Source of the DNA: Ceratopteris richardii
Lineage: Eukaryota > Streptophyta > Polypodiopsida > Polypodiales > Pteridaceae
Direction: 5' to 3'
DNA length: 64,000 nt
Assembly (NCBI GenBank): GCA_020310875.1
Contig: CM035412.1
Location: forward strand, 131,770,874-131,834,873
The position numbers and the translations under genes were made by a program. Below, piece by piece: positions 24,178-34,600 of the stretch. The stretch's first letter is position 1; every line of letters begins with the position of its first letter. The notes beneath the pieces are model-generated. The model made no database searches and was not told where the DNA came from. It saw nothing but the letters and a program-made list of their open reading frames with translations.

Positions 24178-27100
24178 CTAGCGTCTGTCGCCCCTGACAG
24201 ACCTTTGTTCTCTCGGGTGGTCGATATAATATTGGATGACATTGGTGGCCAGTTCATGTTCTCCTATCCGTAAGCCTCTTGCTAGATCAGCTTCCAATGC
24301 ATCCCAATTGATTGCACCAGGGGTCTCTGGTTGCGGGGTGGTGTAGTACTCTGAGTACATTGCTTGTTCACAAGCAAAAAGTTGGAGCAGATGTGTTGGC
24401 TTTGGTGCGAAAATCTCCGAGTGATACTCCCAGAAACCTGATCTGAACATTTCTTCGAAGGTCTGTTTGTAGCAGGCAGGGAGGTATTTGATGCGTGCAT
24501 GCCAGGCGTAAGCCACACGAATACTGGGGGTGGTGCTCATGTCATACACCAAGTCGTAATTTCCATTGCTAAACCCCGGGAGATGTACCTGTGGTGCGGC
24601 TGCATTTCTAAAAGTCTTCAGGACTACTTGCATCATATCTAAGATTTTAAGCATCATTTGCGCTGCTACATCTTGCATGGGCTTCAAGCGCGGCATCCAG
24701 TGGCGAATGGTTCCCATCATATATGCTACCGACGGTGGTCCCTGTGGTGGCGCAATGTACGGGTAGTTCAGCCATTCCTTGCATTGCGCGTTGTTCTGTA
24801 CCTTGATATTGAATGCTTTCCAAGACTTGCGGCGTGGGACTGGACCGTAACATGGATTGTATAGGAGGTGTAGAGGCGCATTGTTCCATGTGCATAGCAT
24901 TTCTGGATATGTCTCTAGAAGTTTCTGCCGCCAGGTGGGTTGACGAATTTTGCCTTTTTGCACCTCTGGAGGAAGGTCTTCGGGTTGAAATTGGGTTGCA
25001 AAGGTAGGAATCTGACCCGTGACCCTTTGTATTTCTGCATTATAATCAGCCAAGATAATATAATACGGCCTGTATTGGAGTTCAGATGAGAGGATCAGGC
25101 GTCTCGATGACAGGTTCTTGAAGTAAGCTGATTGTAACACAGTTTCCTCTATGACCCTCATGGCCTGATTTTGCACTACTGTGCGCTCTTCGTGCGAACT
25201 CCCGATTTCCTCCACTTGACGTAGCCATGGGGGCCGTGGTGCCTCGAATGTGTCCTGCGCTTCTTCTGTTTGTTGGCCTTCTGGGAATGGTTGCGGATCG
25301 TATTCTTCGTCAAACGTTTGTTCCACAGGAATTTGCACAACTTCTTCGTCCGTGGGAGCCTCTGGAGGGGAAGATGGTCTCTCATACTGTAGTAGACGTG
25401 TTTGCAATTCAGTGACCTGTTTCTGGAGATCTTTTATGGCCTCTGCGTCTGTGAGAAGTGAAGCCGCGGAGGGGGTGGTTGGAGAGGCTGCTGTTGGTCC
25501 TTTTTTGTGTTCCTGCTTCAATTGTCCCAGTTCCTCCGATAGTTTATCATGTGCTTCAAGCAGCATGGCATAGTCTTCTAATATGATCTTGATATTATCG
25601 GGGGTCACTGCTTGAAACTTGGATGGGCTAATGGGTGCCCCCGGTGTGCTCTCAATTGCTGCCTCCAAGTTCTCTTGATTTTGTACTTGCAAGCATCTAT
25701 TCTCTTCCTGAGCGGCCGCAAGGTGGCGTTTGAGTAGAGCCATATTTCGTTGAAGTTTTGAGTTGCGTTCCAGCTGTGTCCGTAGGTGACCTTCTACCAC
25801 CTGTATCACTTCCTGATCTGTGTTCTGTAACTGTACCTCCAATATGCCATGAGCTTCTTGGAGAGTTTGGAACTGTGTGTGGAGGCGAGCATTTTCCTCT
25901 TCTAGTGCCGCAAGGCGGTGCTGTAGTGTCTCTGAGTGCTCGTGCAGGCGTTCGTTTTGTTGCTGGAGCTGAATGTAATCTGTCCTTGAATTTGATATAC
26001 AAGCCAGCATGGTGTCCAATGCATTTCCTATAGATGAGTGGGTGGTGTTTACAATGGGAGATGCATGGGAAGGGAATTGGGGAAGGGGAACAGTGAAAGA
26101 TGTGTCTATGGAAGTCGTGTGTGTGAGTGAAATTGGTGGAGGGGGAATGGGAGGAGGTGAAATCGTGGGGGGAGGTGTCGTGGGTGGTGAAATGTCCATA
26201 CCTTCAGGAGTGGGTGTGAGTGTGGGGTCTGCTATATACATTGGGATGGTAGGTGGTGTGTGTGTGGAAGTGGTGAATAGATGCGAAATGGGGTGGGAAG
26301 CTGAAAAGACAGGAAATGGTTGAGACCCTGGTTGAAAAGCTCTAGCAAGGAGGTCATGGAGGGATTGTAGAAATGGAGAGAGAGAGGTCGGGGGTTGAGG
26401 TCGTAAATTTGATGAGGGCTGGAAGGGTTGCGTGGTAGCAGGGAAACCCATGAATGTGGATCTAGGGTCAGGGTGACCTATGGCTGAGGGCATGGGTGAT
26501 GGTTGCCCTAGAGTAGGCTCTAGGAGCGGTTCGGTGGATTGTGTAGTGATGGGGGTTGCTTCAAAGATTGGGTTATCAGTGGTGGAGAATAGGGTGGAAC
26601 TAGAGATGGGAGTACGAAAGATGAAGGTTGGGTCGGTGGGTTGAGTGGTCGAGGTGATTTCCACTGTTTCTGCTCTAGGAGGTGATGGTGGGGGTGTGGG
26701 TGGTAGTGGTTCGGTGGACTCCTCATGGGTGACTGGGTGCTGTTGGCTAGCCGTTTCGGTTGCTTGGGAGGTTGTCCTGATAGGTTCAGATGTAATAGTT
26801 GGCTCTTCTGCAACTGTAATGGGAATCTGGATATTCTTCCCTGAGCGTGGTCGTGTCTGGAACCTTCGAGGGTCATATTGAACTGGAGACCTCTGAATGG
26901 CAGTGCGCACTGCTTCCACTACCCCATATGTTTCTGCCATCAATAAGAGACCTTCCCTATACTCTGAGTCAACTCCTGCTTCTTCCAACAACTGAGTCAT
27001 GAGTACTCTGCTACTCTGTTCGGTGAGTAGTTGTTGCGATCGCACTCTTTCCATAATTTGATACAGCCTTCGAAGTTCTGTTGTATAGGCTGGGGCTTCA

Positions 27101-28455
27101 GTGGTCTCCTCTTCATACGCTCCTTCTTCTTCTAGGTGTCCTTGTTGTTGACCTTGCTGAGCGTCACTCCAATGTACATGTCGACCGTCTGTAGACTTTC
27201 TTCTTCTTCGTGAGGATGTGCCTTGTTCCTCTGCCTCTGAATAAAACTCCACATCGGAGAATTGTGTACTTTGTAGGAATGCTTCGAAGTCCTGGGGGTC
27301 CATTCCTTCAACATCTCCAGTGGCAGCAAATTCGAATTCAGGTGGAACAGGAGGAGCCGATGGGGTAGCTTGTGTCGTAGTGTCAGATCCCGACCTGGGT
27401 ATCCTAATGGTAAAGGGAGGTACAATGGCCTCCCTTCGTGGCGATACCTCAGGAGTAGTTAGAATTTCCCTTGTCTGGACACAAGGAATCGCACCCCTCA
27501 TGCGCTTGGATTGATGTGTGGACGTCTTGAGCCTTTTAAACATTTGTAATTGTGCCCAAGTTAAGGCACGTTCAATGGGGACATCGTACGCTAGGCACCG
27601 ATAAATGATGCGTGTGATTGCACAGCATCCATTCACCACTAATTTCCTAGAAGACCGTTTGTTTGCTTCATACAATTGATCTATAATCCATACCGGTAGC
27701 TTAATGGGTAACGCACCTGCTTCCGCTAAGTAGAGAGCGAACCAGATTCTCTTGTGTGGTTGTGTGAAGCGGTCTTGGCCGGGAAAGGCGAAATGTTGCA
27801 TGCACATGCGGAGAGGGATGGACACGTTTGGTGTGAGTGCTGCCATGTCTTTAAGCTTCAATAGTTTCCTATCCTTCATGTTAGTGGGAACAAGAGCATC
27901 CTTTTCAGAGGGTACATGCGTGCCGTGCATATTCAAAGCGTCGCTTACCAACTCCACAGTAAGTTCAAACCTCTTCAACTCGTTGTTGCCCAGCAAGGAG
28001 GGAAGAACAAATGATCCGGGTTTGTCCTTTTCTTCATTAGCTTGTAATGTGGAGAGCAAATAGTAACATCGGAGGAGATCTGGTTTAGGTAGTGGGGCTT
28101 CAAAGTATTCTGCCAGCCCTGCTCGTTGCCATATGGTCTGGAGATCCTCGGTGTTCTGTAAAGTCTCGAACTCCTTGGAGAAAAATTGGAATCGAACCCA
28201 TGATCTGTCATACTCGCACTTAGACTCCCAGATATACTTGGCCTCTCCTAATGGACCTGGCATGCCATTGAACCAATGAGAATTGGCATGGACTCTTTCC
28301 GTGATCCCTGTAGGTGGATCCGGCACCGGGATTTGCTGAAGGTGCTGCAGCTCCACTGGTCGTTCAGTTGGTGGCACATCCACAGGTAGACTATCCACAT
28401 CAATTCCTGCAGTAAGTATCCCTACTTGTGAGCCCGAACCTGTTGCTTCTTCCAT
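24178..28455 (-). CDS. 1425-aa coiled-coil accessory protein of the gypsy element, unknown function
   Basis: This intact frame lies between the second-protease ORF and the 3' LTR, in the place where Athila-type elements carry an env-like ORF. I see no signal peptide or membrane segment. Residues 1-330 are globular (WFNGMPGPLG near 61, then a helical, Leu-rich segment). Residues 340-830 are Pro/Thr/Ser-rich and disordered, with an acidic patch near 378-410 and a basic RRRRK at 416-420 that could be a nuclear signal. Coiled coil runs at about 829-935 and 975-1035 (ALEEENARLH, TELQTRLLQY). Residues 1104-1425 form a second globular region rich in Tyr, Trp and Pro. The N-terminal region recalls the putative plant transposon proteins of Tat/Ogre elements, but I cannot confirm this. 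A DNA/RNA-binding or particle-assembly role is only a guess. Confidence 0.85.
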   Translation of the reverse strand: MEEATGSGSQVGILTAGIDVDSLPVDVPPTERPVELQHLQQIPVPDPPTGITERVHANSHWFNGMPGPLGEAKYIWESKCEYDRSWVRFQFFSKEFETLQNTEDLQTIWQRAGLAEYFEAPLPKPDLLRCYYLLSTLQANEEKDKPGSFVLPSLLGNNELKRFELTVELVSDALNMHGTHVPSEKDALVPTNMKDRKLLKLKDMAALTPNVSIPLRMCMQHFAFPGQDRFTQPHKRIWFALYLAEAGALPIKLPVWIIDQLYEANKRSSRKLVVNGCCAITRIIYRCLAYDVPIERALTWAQLQMFKRLKTSTHQSKRMRGAIPCVQTREILTTPEVSPRREAIVPPFTIRIPRSGSDTTTQATPSAPPVPPEFEFAATGDVEGMDPQDFEAFLQSTQFSDVEFYSEAEEQGTSSRRRRKSTDGRHVHWSDAQQGQQQGHLEEEGAYEEETTEAPAYTTELRRLYQIMERVRSQQLLTEQSSRVLMTQLLEEAGVDSEYREGLLLMAETYGVVEAVRTAIQRSPVQYDPRRFQTRPRSGKNIQIPITVAEEPTITSEPIRTTSQATETASQQHPVTHEESTEPLPPTPPPSPPRAETVEITSTTQPTDPTFIFRTPISSSTLFSTTDNPIFEATPITTQSTEPLLEPTLGQPSPMPSAIGHPDPRSTFMGFPATTQPFQPSSNLRPQPPTSLSPFLQSLHDLLARAFQPGSQPFPVFSASHPISHLFTTSTHTPPTIPMYIADPTLTPTPEGMDISPPTTPPPTISPPPIPPPPISLTHTTSIDTSFTVPLPQFPSHASPIVNTTHSSIGNALDTMLACISNSRTDYIQLQQQNERLHEHSETLQHRLAALEEENARLHTQFQTLQEAHGILEVQLQNTDQEVIQVVEGHLRTQLERNSKLQRNMALLKRHLAAAQEENRCLQVQNQENLEAAIESTPGAPISPSKFQAVTPDNIKIILEDYAMLLEAHDKLSEELGQLKQEHKKGPTAASPTTPSAASLLTDAEAIKDLQKQVTELQTRLLQYERPSSPPEAPTDEEVVQIPVEQTFDEEYDPQPFPEGQQTEEAQDTFEAPRPPWLRQVEEIGSSHEERTVVQNQAMRVIEETVLQSAYFKNLSSRRLILSSELQYRPYYIILADYNAEIQRVTGQIPTFATQFQPEDLPPEVQKGKIRQPTWRQKLLETYPEMLCTWNNAPLHLLYNPCYGPVPRRKSWKAFNIKVQNNAQCKEWLNYPYIAPPQGPPSVAYMMGTIRHWMPRLKPMQDVAAQMMLKILDMMQVVLKTFRNAAAPQVHLPGFSNGNYDLVYDMSTTPSIRVAYAWHARIKYLPACYKQTFEEMFRSGFWEYHSEIFAPKPTHLLQLFACEQAMYSEYYTTPQPETPGAINWDALEADLARGLRIGEHELATNVIQYYIDHPREQRSVRGDRR

Positions 28456-28660
28456 TTTACTTCTTGCCTTCTGATTCTATGAGAATATAGAATCATGTGT
28501 TAACATCGTAATGGACAGAATAAATCCGTTGTTGTCCCCGTTACAACATTAACATGAGGTAGATGGTGAGTTAGTGGTTAGTAAGTGCACGAAGACAGTG
28601 TGTGTAGTTAATGTTTGTGTATTCCTAGGAGACTAATGCCGTTAGTAAGTGGGGGTGAAT
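28456..28660 (-). other. intergenic spacer in the gypsy element
   Basis: 205 bp between the 411-codon and 1425-codon frames. I see no ORF. The downstream ORF may need a spliced RNA; minus-strand AG dinucleotides precede its ATG, but no strong polypyrimidine tract is obvious. Confidence 0.5.
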
Positions 28661-29896
28661 TTACAAATTGGGGTCGGGGGGTTTATTACAGGTCTTAAGC
28701 TGCCAAATGCAGTGGATGGGTTTTTCCTTTGGTTTCGTAGAGGCGCTAGAGAACATTATAGGTGTATCAGCTTGAACATGAGGCGTTTTAGGGACCCATT
28801 TACAAGTGATTACATGCGTGCTCTTGGTTCTTGGTGTGTTCCTGAGTGTTGAGAATGAGTGAATACGGGCTGTACGCGTAGTTGGGTTATGCTGCATAGG
28901 TTGTGGCCTTGGCGTAGCTACTTGTGCCCTCAAGCAAGCCTTAGGCACCCAAATTTGTCTTGATTGTGGGCTAGCCTTCATCGACTTTTTGGGCACCCAA
29001 ATGGATTTCACTTTAGCAGAAGAATTTCTGACAGACTTCTTATTAGTGTCGTGTTGTTGGTTACTAATAAGAGGCTTTGCCCGTGTGGTTTGCTTGAGTG
29101 CAACCGGGTGTTCGCCTTTCCGCACCCACACATGTTTCACTTGCTGGGACATTTTGCTGTGCAGGTACTTTGGATCCCGGACATAGGTAGTACTCTGCTT
29201 CTTCTGCCTTTGATCCACCTTTGGTTGTTGCCTCCTTCTGGCCTTTGGAAAAGAAGGGAGTTCCTTTGCATCCCTGACTCCGTTTTTGCGAATATCATTC
29301 CTCTGCAACACATAGTTTTGGACAAGAACAACATGGTCATCTTCATGTGTATTCCTGGAAGGACCAGGAGTCTGTGCCTTTCTTAGTTCCTTGAGTGCTC
29401 CATTATCTAACTCTACTGTAATTCGACTATGATTGACCGAAACTTGAAGAAGTCCACTTCTTAAGTTTAAGTTGACTGCTTGGTCATAGATCCAATCTTG
29501 ACCCAAGACAAGAGGTTCAGTGAGATCCTTGTCTTGACACACTAGTACTTTAACTGTTATAGCCTCATCATGAATATAGAGGGGAAGTTCCACCTCGCCC
29601 ATGCAAGGGGTTTCCACGCCTCCCAATCCTATGAGATACGCTTCCACAGGATTGACAGTTAACTGCAACTCTTGACAGTAAGACAATTTAACAGCACTAG
29701 TGGCTGCACCTGAGTCAATCAAGGCTCTTACGGTCCTTGCACTCTTTCCTTGTCCTATATCTAGGGTTATGAAAGGACGTCGATCAATTATCCTATGCGA
29801 GCTTGTTCCTGCGACTTCACACATGGCCATAGGATATCCTTGATCAGCATAGTCATCTGTTCTAGTCTGATCTCGGCCTTGCCTTCGTAATTTCAT
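28661..29896 (-). CDS. 411-aa ORF with a second retropepsin-like domain and a basic WVPK-repeat tail
   Basis: It begins 14 bp after the integrase stop in another frame. Residues 40-155 have the layout of a retropepsin: strand FITLDIG, catalytic ALIDSGAATSAV (Asp61), a Gly-rich segment near 90-94 where the flap should be, and LVLGQDWI at 129-136 where retropepsins have the hydrophobic-Gly signature. The pol ORF carries its own protease (Asp about 1045), so this is an additional copy, and the two differ widely in sequence. The tail (about 200-411) is Lys/Arg-rich with five related motifs (HVWVRK, SIWVPK, QIWVPK, CKWVPK, CIWQLK). It could be a second protease, a regulatory or substrate-binding version, or a captured host retropepsin-like domain. 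Confidence 0.85.
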   Translation of the reverse strand: MKLRRQGRDQTRTDDYADQGYPMAMCEVAGTSSHRIIDRRPFITLDIGQGKSARTVRALIDSGAATSAVKLSYCQELQLTVNPVEAYLIGLGGVETPCMGEVELPLYIHDEAITVKVLVCQDKDLTEPLVLGQDWIYDQAVNLNLRSGLLQVSVNHSRITVELDNGALKELRKAQTPGPSRNTHEDDHVVLVQNYVLQRNDIRKNGVRDAKELPSFPKARRRQQPKVDQRQKKQSTTYVRDPKYLHSKMSQQVKHVWVRKGEHPVALKQTTRAKPLISNQQHDTNKKSVRNSSAKVKSIWVPKKSMKASPQSRQIWVPKACLRAQVATPRPQPMQHNPTTRTARIHSFSTLRNTPRTKSTHVITCKWVPKTPHVQADTPIMFSSASTKPKEKPIHCIWQLKTCNKPPDPNL

Positions 29897-29910
29897 CCTT
29901 CTGATGCGTT

Positions 29911-31605
29911 CTAAAGCTTCTGCTTGAGCTTCTTCTCTAATTCTCTTTTCTTCCTCTTTGCGTTCTTAGCAGTGTTGAGTCGGCTCAGCATTTCCTCCGT
30001 GAGGGGTTCCTGATACAACTTGACTCTGCATCCGCTAATATAGTTAGGGAGAACATCACCCTCTAACGTGGCTAATTGTACTGCTCCACTCGTGGAGATC
30101 CTATTGATAATCATAGGTCCGTAGCCTCTCTTTTCTAGCTTCCTCGCGTGTTGTTTCAGTGTATAGACTAAGACTAGGTCTCCTGCTTTCAAGCCTTTAT
30201 CCTTCACATGGGCATCGAAATATGCCTTCTGTCTCTTCTTGGCTGCATATATTCCTGCCGCTGCTCTCAGTCTTGTTTCTCCTAATCGTTCAAGGTCAAA
30301 AATTCTAGAGGAGAGCTCATGACCTGTCCATTCGTGCTCTTGTGCTACTCTCAATGTAGGGATCAAGAAGTCCAAGGGTAACACAGCGTTTTGACCGAAT
30401 ACCATCTGAAAGGGGGTGGCTTGGAGTACCGTTTTGTAGGCAACTCGGTATGCCCAAACAGCATGATGTAACTGTTTGTCCCAATCAGAGCGTTTAGTGT
30501 TCACTAATTTCGTCAGTACATTGCATAAAATCTTATTAGTGCTCTCAGCTTGTCCATTAGCTTGAGGGTGATAGGGGGCAGACTTCTTGTGTATTACCAG
30601 GAATTCTTGGAGTAGATTTTCAATCACTTCGTTCAAGAAGTGAGTGCCTCTATCACTTACTAGTTCTATAGGTAGCCCATATCTTGTGAACACATTATCA
30701 AACAAGAATTTAGCAGTTGTTTGAGCATCGTTCTTTGTCGTAGCCTTTACCTCTACCCACTTGGTGAGATAATCTGTTGCAACAATGATGTATTCCGCAT
30801 GAGAACCTTTAGCTGGGGGATTAATAGGACCTACGAAGTCTATTCCCCACTTAGAGAATGCACGTCCACCCATCATAGGTTTCAGTGGCATCTCATCTTT
30901 TCGTATAGGGTACTGAGTTCTCTGACAGACATCACATCGCTTCACATAGGTATGTGCGTCCATGTGAAGGGTAGGCCACCAGAACCCCGCAAATAGTATT
31001 GCCTTGATCACCCGATCTGGTCCAAAGTGTCCTCCTGCTACACCTTGGTGAGCAGTTTCTAAGATCTTAAGATACTCACTTTCATGGACACATAGCCTCA
31101 GGTAACCATCTTTACCACGCTTATATAGATTATCACCAATGAGTGAATAATCCTGGGCTTCTTGTTCTAAACTCCTTTTCCTAGCCAGAGTCATGTCTGG
31201 AGGGAATGTGTTTGTCCTCAGGAAGGATACTAGAGGTTCACTCCAATCTGGCACAATGGATACTTGATAAAGAGTGGCGTGTTCCACTGGTGGTTTAGTG
31301 CAACAGATTGGGCATTCCTTGCACAACTTTTGGACATCCGCTTCCATAGTTGGCCAATGCACTCCGAATCTCTTTAGAGTCTGTAAAGTTCGTTGCTTTG
31401 AATGGTGTTGCTCTAACGCACCTACATGTGCTAATTGCAACCATTTAGCGTACTCATCCTCTTCTACGCAACAAGCCAAGATCCCTTGATCTGTGTGCTT
31501 GTACATGCTTCCTGCCATGATGTGGTACTTTTGGGCTTTTACAACCTCTCTATTCCGTGTGTTTATCACTGGATGATTAGGCCCGTATGTCAGTACTGGT
31601 ACCAA
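29911..31605 (-). CDS. gypsy integrase with duplicated HHCC zinc-binding module
   Basis: It inserts retroviral-type DNA into the genome. Two N-terminal modules have identical spacing, HX6H-X30-CX2C: H60/H67/C98/C101 and H186/H193/C224/C227. Each is preceded by a similar YK...EY.K stretch, so a unit of about 126 residues is duplicated. The catalytic core has D256 (GIDFVG), D318 (LVSDRG) and E354 (GQAEST), a D-D-35-E triad. A C-terminal region with GPMIINRI (about 490-505) follows, and no chromodomain is seen. The frame continues that of the RNase H ORF, separated by one TAG (31618-31620) and four codons before this ATG, so it is probably one polyprotein read through, or recently broken, at that codon. 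The tail is Lys-rich. Confidence 0.93.
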   Translation of the reverse strand: MVPVLTYGPNHPVINTRNREVVKAQKYHIMAGSMYKHTDQGILACCVEEDEYAKWLQLAHVGALEQHHSKQRTLQTLKRFGVHWPTMEADVQKLCKECPICCTKPPVEHATLYQVSIVPDWSEPLVSFLRTNTFPPDMTLARKRSLEQEAQDYSLIGDNLYKRGKDGYLRLCVHESEYLKILETAHQGVAGGHFGPDRVIKAILFAGFWWPTLHMDAHTYVKRCDVCQRTQYPIRKDEMPLKPMMGGRAFSKWGIDFVGPINPPAKGSHAEYIIVATDYLTKWVEVKATTKNDAQTTAKFLFDNVFTRYGLPIELVSDRGTHFLNEVIENLLQEFLVIHKKSAPYHPQANGQAESTNKILCNVLTKLVNTKRSDWDKQLHHAVWAYRVAYKTVLQATPFQMVFGQNAVLPLDFLIPTLRVAQEHEWTGHELSSRIFDLERLGETRLRAAAGIYAAKKRQKAYFDAHVKDKGLKAGDLVLVYTLKQHARKLEKRGYGPMIINRISTSGAVQLATLEGDVLPNYISGCRVKLYQEPLTEEMLSRLNTAKNAKRKKRELEKKLKQKL

Positions 31606-31617
31606 TGGCTTGGCCCA

Positions 31618-34600
31618 CTACGGTACAACTTCCAAATTAAACAAGTAAGCATCAGGAAGGTCATCTGACACTCCTTGTGGGGCTTCTCCCGATGTGAGCC
31701 TAGAGAGATGATCAGCTCTCAAATGAGTCCTACCTTTCCTTACCACAACTTCAAAGTCATATTCCATGAGCAAGAGAAACCATCTCACTAATCTTCCTGT
31801 ATTGCATGGCTTGTTTACGAGGTATAGCAATGCCTGATGATCAGTAAAAAATTTAAACTTATTTGCAAGCAAATAGTGTCTAAATTTCTTAACTGCATAT
31901 ACCATGCCTAAGCCTTCTCTCTCCGTAGTGGTATAATTCCGTTCAGCCGCATTCAATTGTCTACTGGCATAGGCAATTGGAAGATCCATATTACCTTCAC
32001 CAGTAGGTTGTGCAAGCACACATCCAATAGCATAATTGGATGCATCCACATGAACATGGAATGGTTTATTCCAATCTGGTGTGGTCAAGATTGGTGCTGA
32101 ACATAATCTTCGTTTAAGCTCCTGGAAGGAATTCTCACATTCATCTGTCCACTCAAAGTTAGTCAGAAGCCCGTACATGGGCTTTGCAATGACAGCATAC
32201 ATGTGTATAAATCGTCGGTAATAACCACAATGCCCCATGAAAGCTTGTACTTCCTTGACATTCTTTGGCCTAGGTAGCTCTGCTATGGCTCTCACTTTTT
32301 CTTCGTCGGTAGATATGCCATTCTTTGACACTATGTGTCCTAGAATCTTGCCTTGCCTGACCATAAAAACGCACTTTTCTGGGTTCAGGCAGACTTGATA
32401 TTCTCTACATTTGTCAAAGATTTGTCTGAGTTCAGGGATATGGGTTTGTCTAATGTTGGAATGAGCACAAAGATCATCAACGTAGACTTCTAAACTCTTC
32501 CTCAGGAACTCCTTAAACACATGGCACATCAGCCTCTGGAAGGTAGCTGGTGCATTGGTAAGCCCAAATGGCATTACTCTAAAAGCAAAAATGCCCCATT
32601 CTGTGGCAAAGGCTGTCTTATGCTGATCCTCTGGAGCTATGGCTACTTGATTGTAGCCCGAAAATCCATCAAGGAAGCTGTACACTTCCTTGCCTGCCAC
32701 TCTTTCTAAGAGATGTTCTGTGATGGGAAGCGGATAGTTATCTCGAATTGTGGCTGCATTAACCTTTTTCAAGTTAATGCACACACGCAGCTTGCCATTC
32801 TTCTTGGGCACCACTACGATGGGGGATACCCATTCAGTGTGCTCAATTTCATAAATAAATCCAGCTTCAACCAATCTATCTATCTCTTCTTTGATCTTAG
32901 CAGCGTAATTATCGTTACAAGTATAGGGCTTTTGCTTAGAGGGTTTGGCATCTGAAGTCATGGGGATGGTGTGTGAGCATATGTCCGGGTCAACACCTTT
33001 CAAATCCTTGTAACTCCAAGCGAATACATCTCTGTATTCTCTTAGCAAGGCAATCAATTCGTGCTCTTCTTCTTCTGTCAGGTCATGGCCTATATACGTG
33101 CATCTCTCCTCTCCTTCTTCTAGGGCCACTACTATTTTCTTGGTGGTTTCTTTGTTATCATAGGCCTCTCCTGATTGTGCCTCTCGTTTAGGCATTCTTA
33201 TCATGACTCTCCTGTCATCTATCTCATACTTCTTAAAATTTTCTGGGACCTCAAACAAAGATTCTTCCTCTTTTGGTAAGGCTTCTCTCTTCTTTCGTTT
33301 CTTTCCTTCTTCCTTCGGGGTCACATGTGTTGCTAATCTTACATTAGTTGTAACCTCTCCATGCCTCTGGGGTTGAAATTCTACTTCATGGAAGTATTCT
33401 TCATCTGATGCAAATGGTGGGTCCATAATGATTGACTCTAGATCGGAGTCACTTGCATCCTCAAATGCGTCAGGGCTAGGTTCGCATTCTTCTAGAACTG
33501 CCTCTCCCATGATTGGCTCTATGGAGAAGACTGAAATGTCATAGCCATCCTCATCACAGTGAGGAGTCCATTGTTCTTCATTGATGGCTACGTCCATTGT
33601 TGCTAAAATTTCTGCCCAACCGTGAGGCTCAAATTCTTCGTCTGGAAAAACTACAGGTGCATAGGCTGGGTCTTGGATTGATCTATGGGTTTCTTTCGCA
33701 CCTACCTCTCTGGCTTTCTCTCTCTTCTCTTCTTCTACTGCTACCTTGCACATCCATAAGTGGGTGTCTTCATGCATCCATGAGGATCCAGACCCTATGG
33801 AATGCACCGATTCTGTATCATCTTTGGCTCTATGGATGGGATTCCATTGGATAGGAGGGACATCTCTATGAGAATAATCCTTGAGATTGACTTTGGTCGT
33901 AACACCCAAGTGTTGCAAATACAAGGAGTTGGTTCCCCAATCCTGTACCACTTGCAACTGTCGCATAAATGGTCTTCCCAAAATCATCTCATAGGCATGA
34001 TTTTTGCTGAAGTCGCATATGGCAAATGTATGCTCAAACTTGACACCACAAGTGGTGAGAGTTATTCCTTCTAGCAATCCTAGGGGTCTCTCTATGTGAC
34101 CATCGGCCATCTGCAATTTCATTCTCGTTGGCCTGAGTGCCGGCTTGCCCCAACGCTTCCATAGGGAAGTAGTGGCAATTGCAACTCCTGCACCTGAGTC
34201 CAAAATTGCCTTGGTGGTGTACTCCTGGTAGGTGATGGGAAGATAGGTGTTCCCTTCTTCACCTTCACACATATCTCCTATCTTATCCAAGGGAATTTCT
34301 GGCACTGTCCTATGGGATCCTACCTGAGAACGAGGTTTTGCTATCTCTGGTACTTGTTTGGCTACATGTTTCCATAATTCAGGTCTAACCCTGAGTAGCT
34401 CTTCTAACTTGAGATTGCACTGCACGTTAGCGTTCTTCACTACCTCTGTGTTCCTAGGTATGACTGAATCTTCGTTTCTTACCATGACTGTAGGTGTTCT
34501 CATACAGGTGGACTTTGCTTCCCATGGTCCTGTGAAGTGGGGTAACTCTTGTATGGAATTAGATTCAAAGTCCAATCTCTCGTGAGACTGAGTACTCTCA

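Noticed and set aside
24813..26323. Plus-strand frames opposite the 1425-codon ORF
   Set aside because: Shadows of the minus-strand coding sequence, without domains.
24178..28455. Envelope protein
   Set aside because: No signal peptide, no membrane segment and no furin-like site; position alone is not enough.
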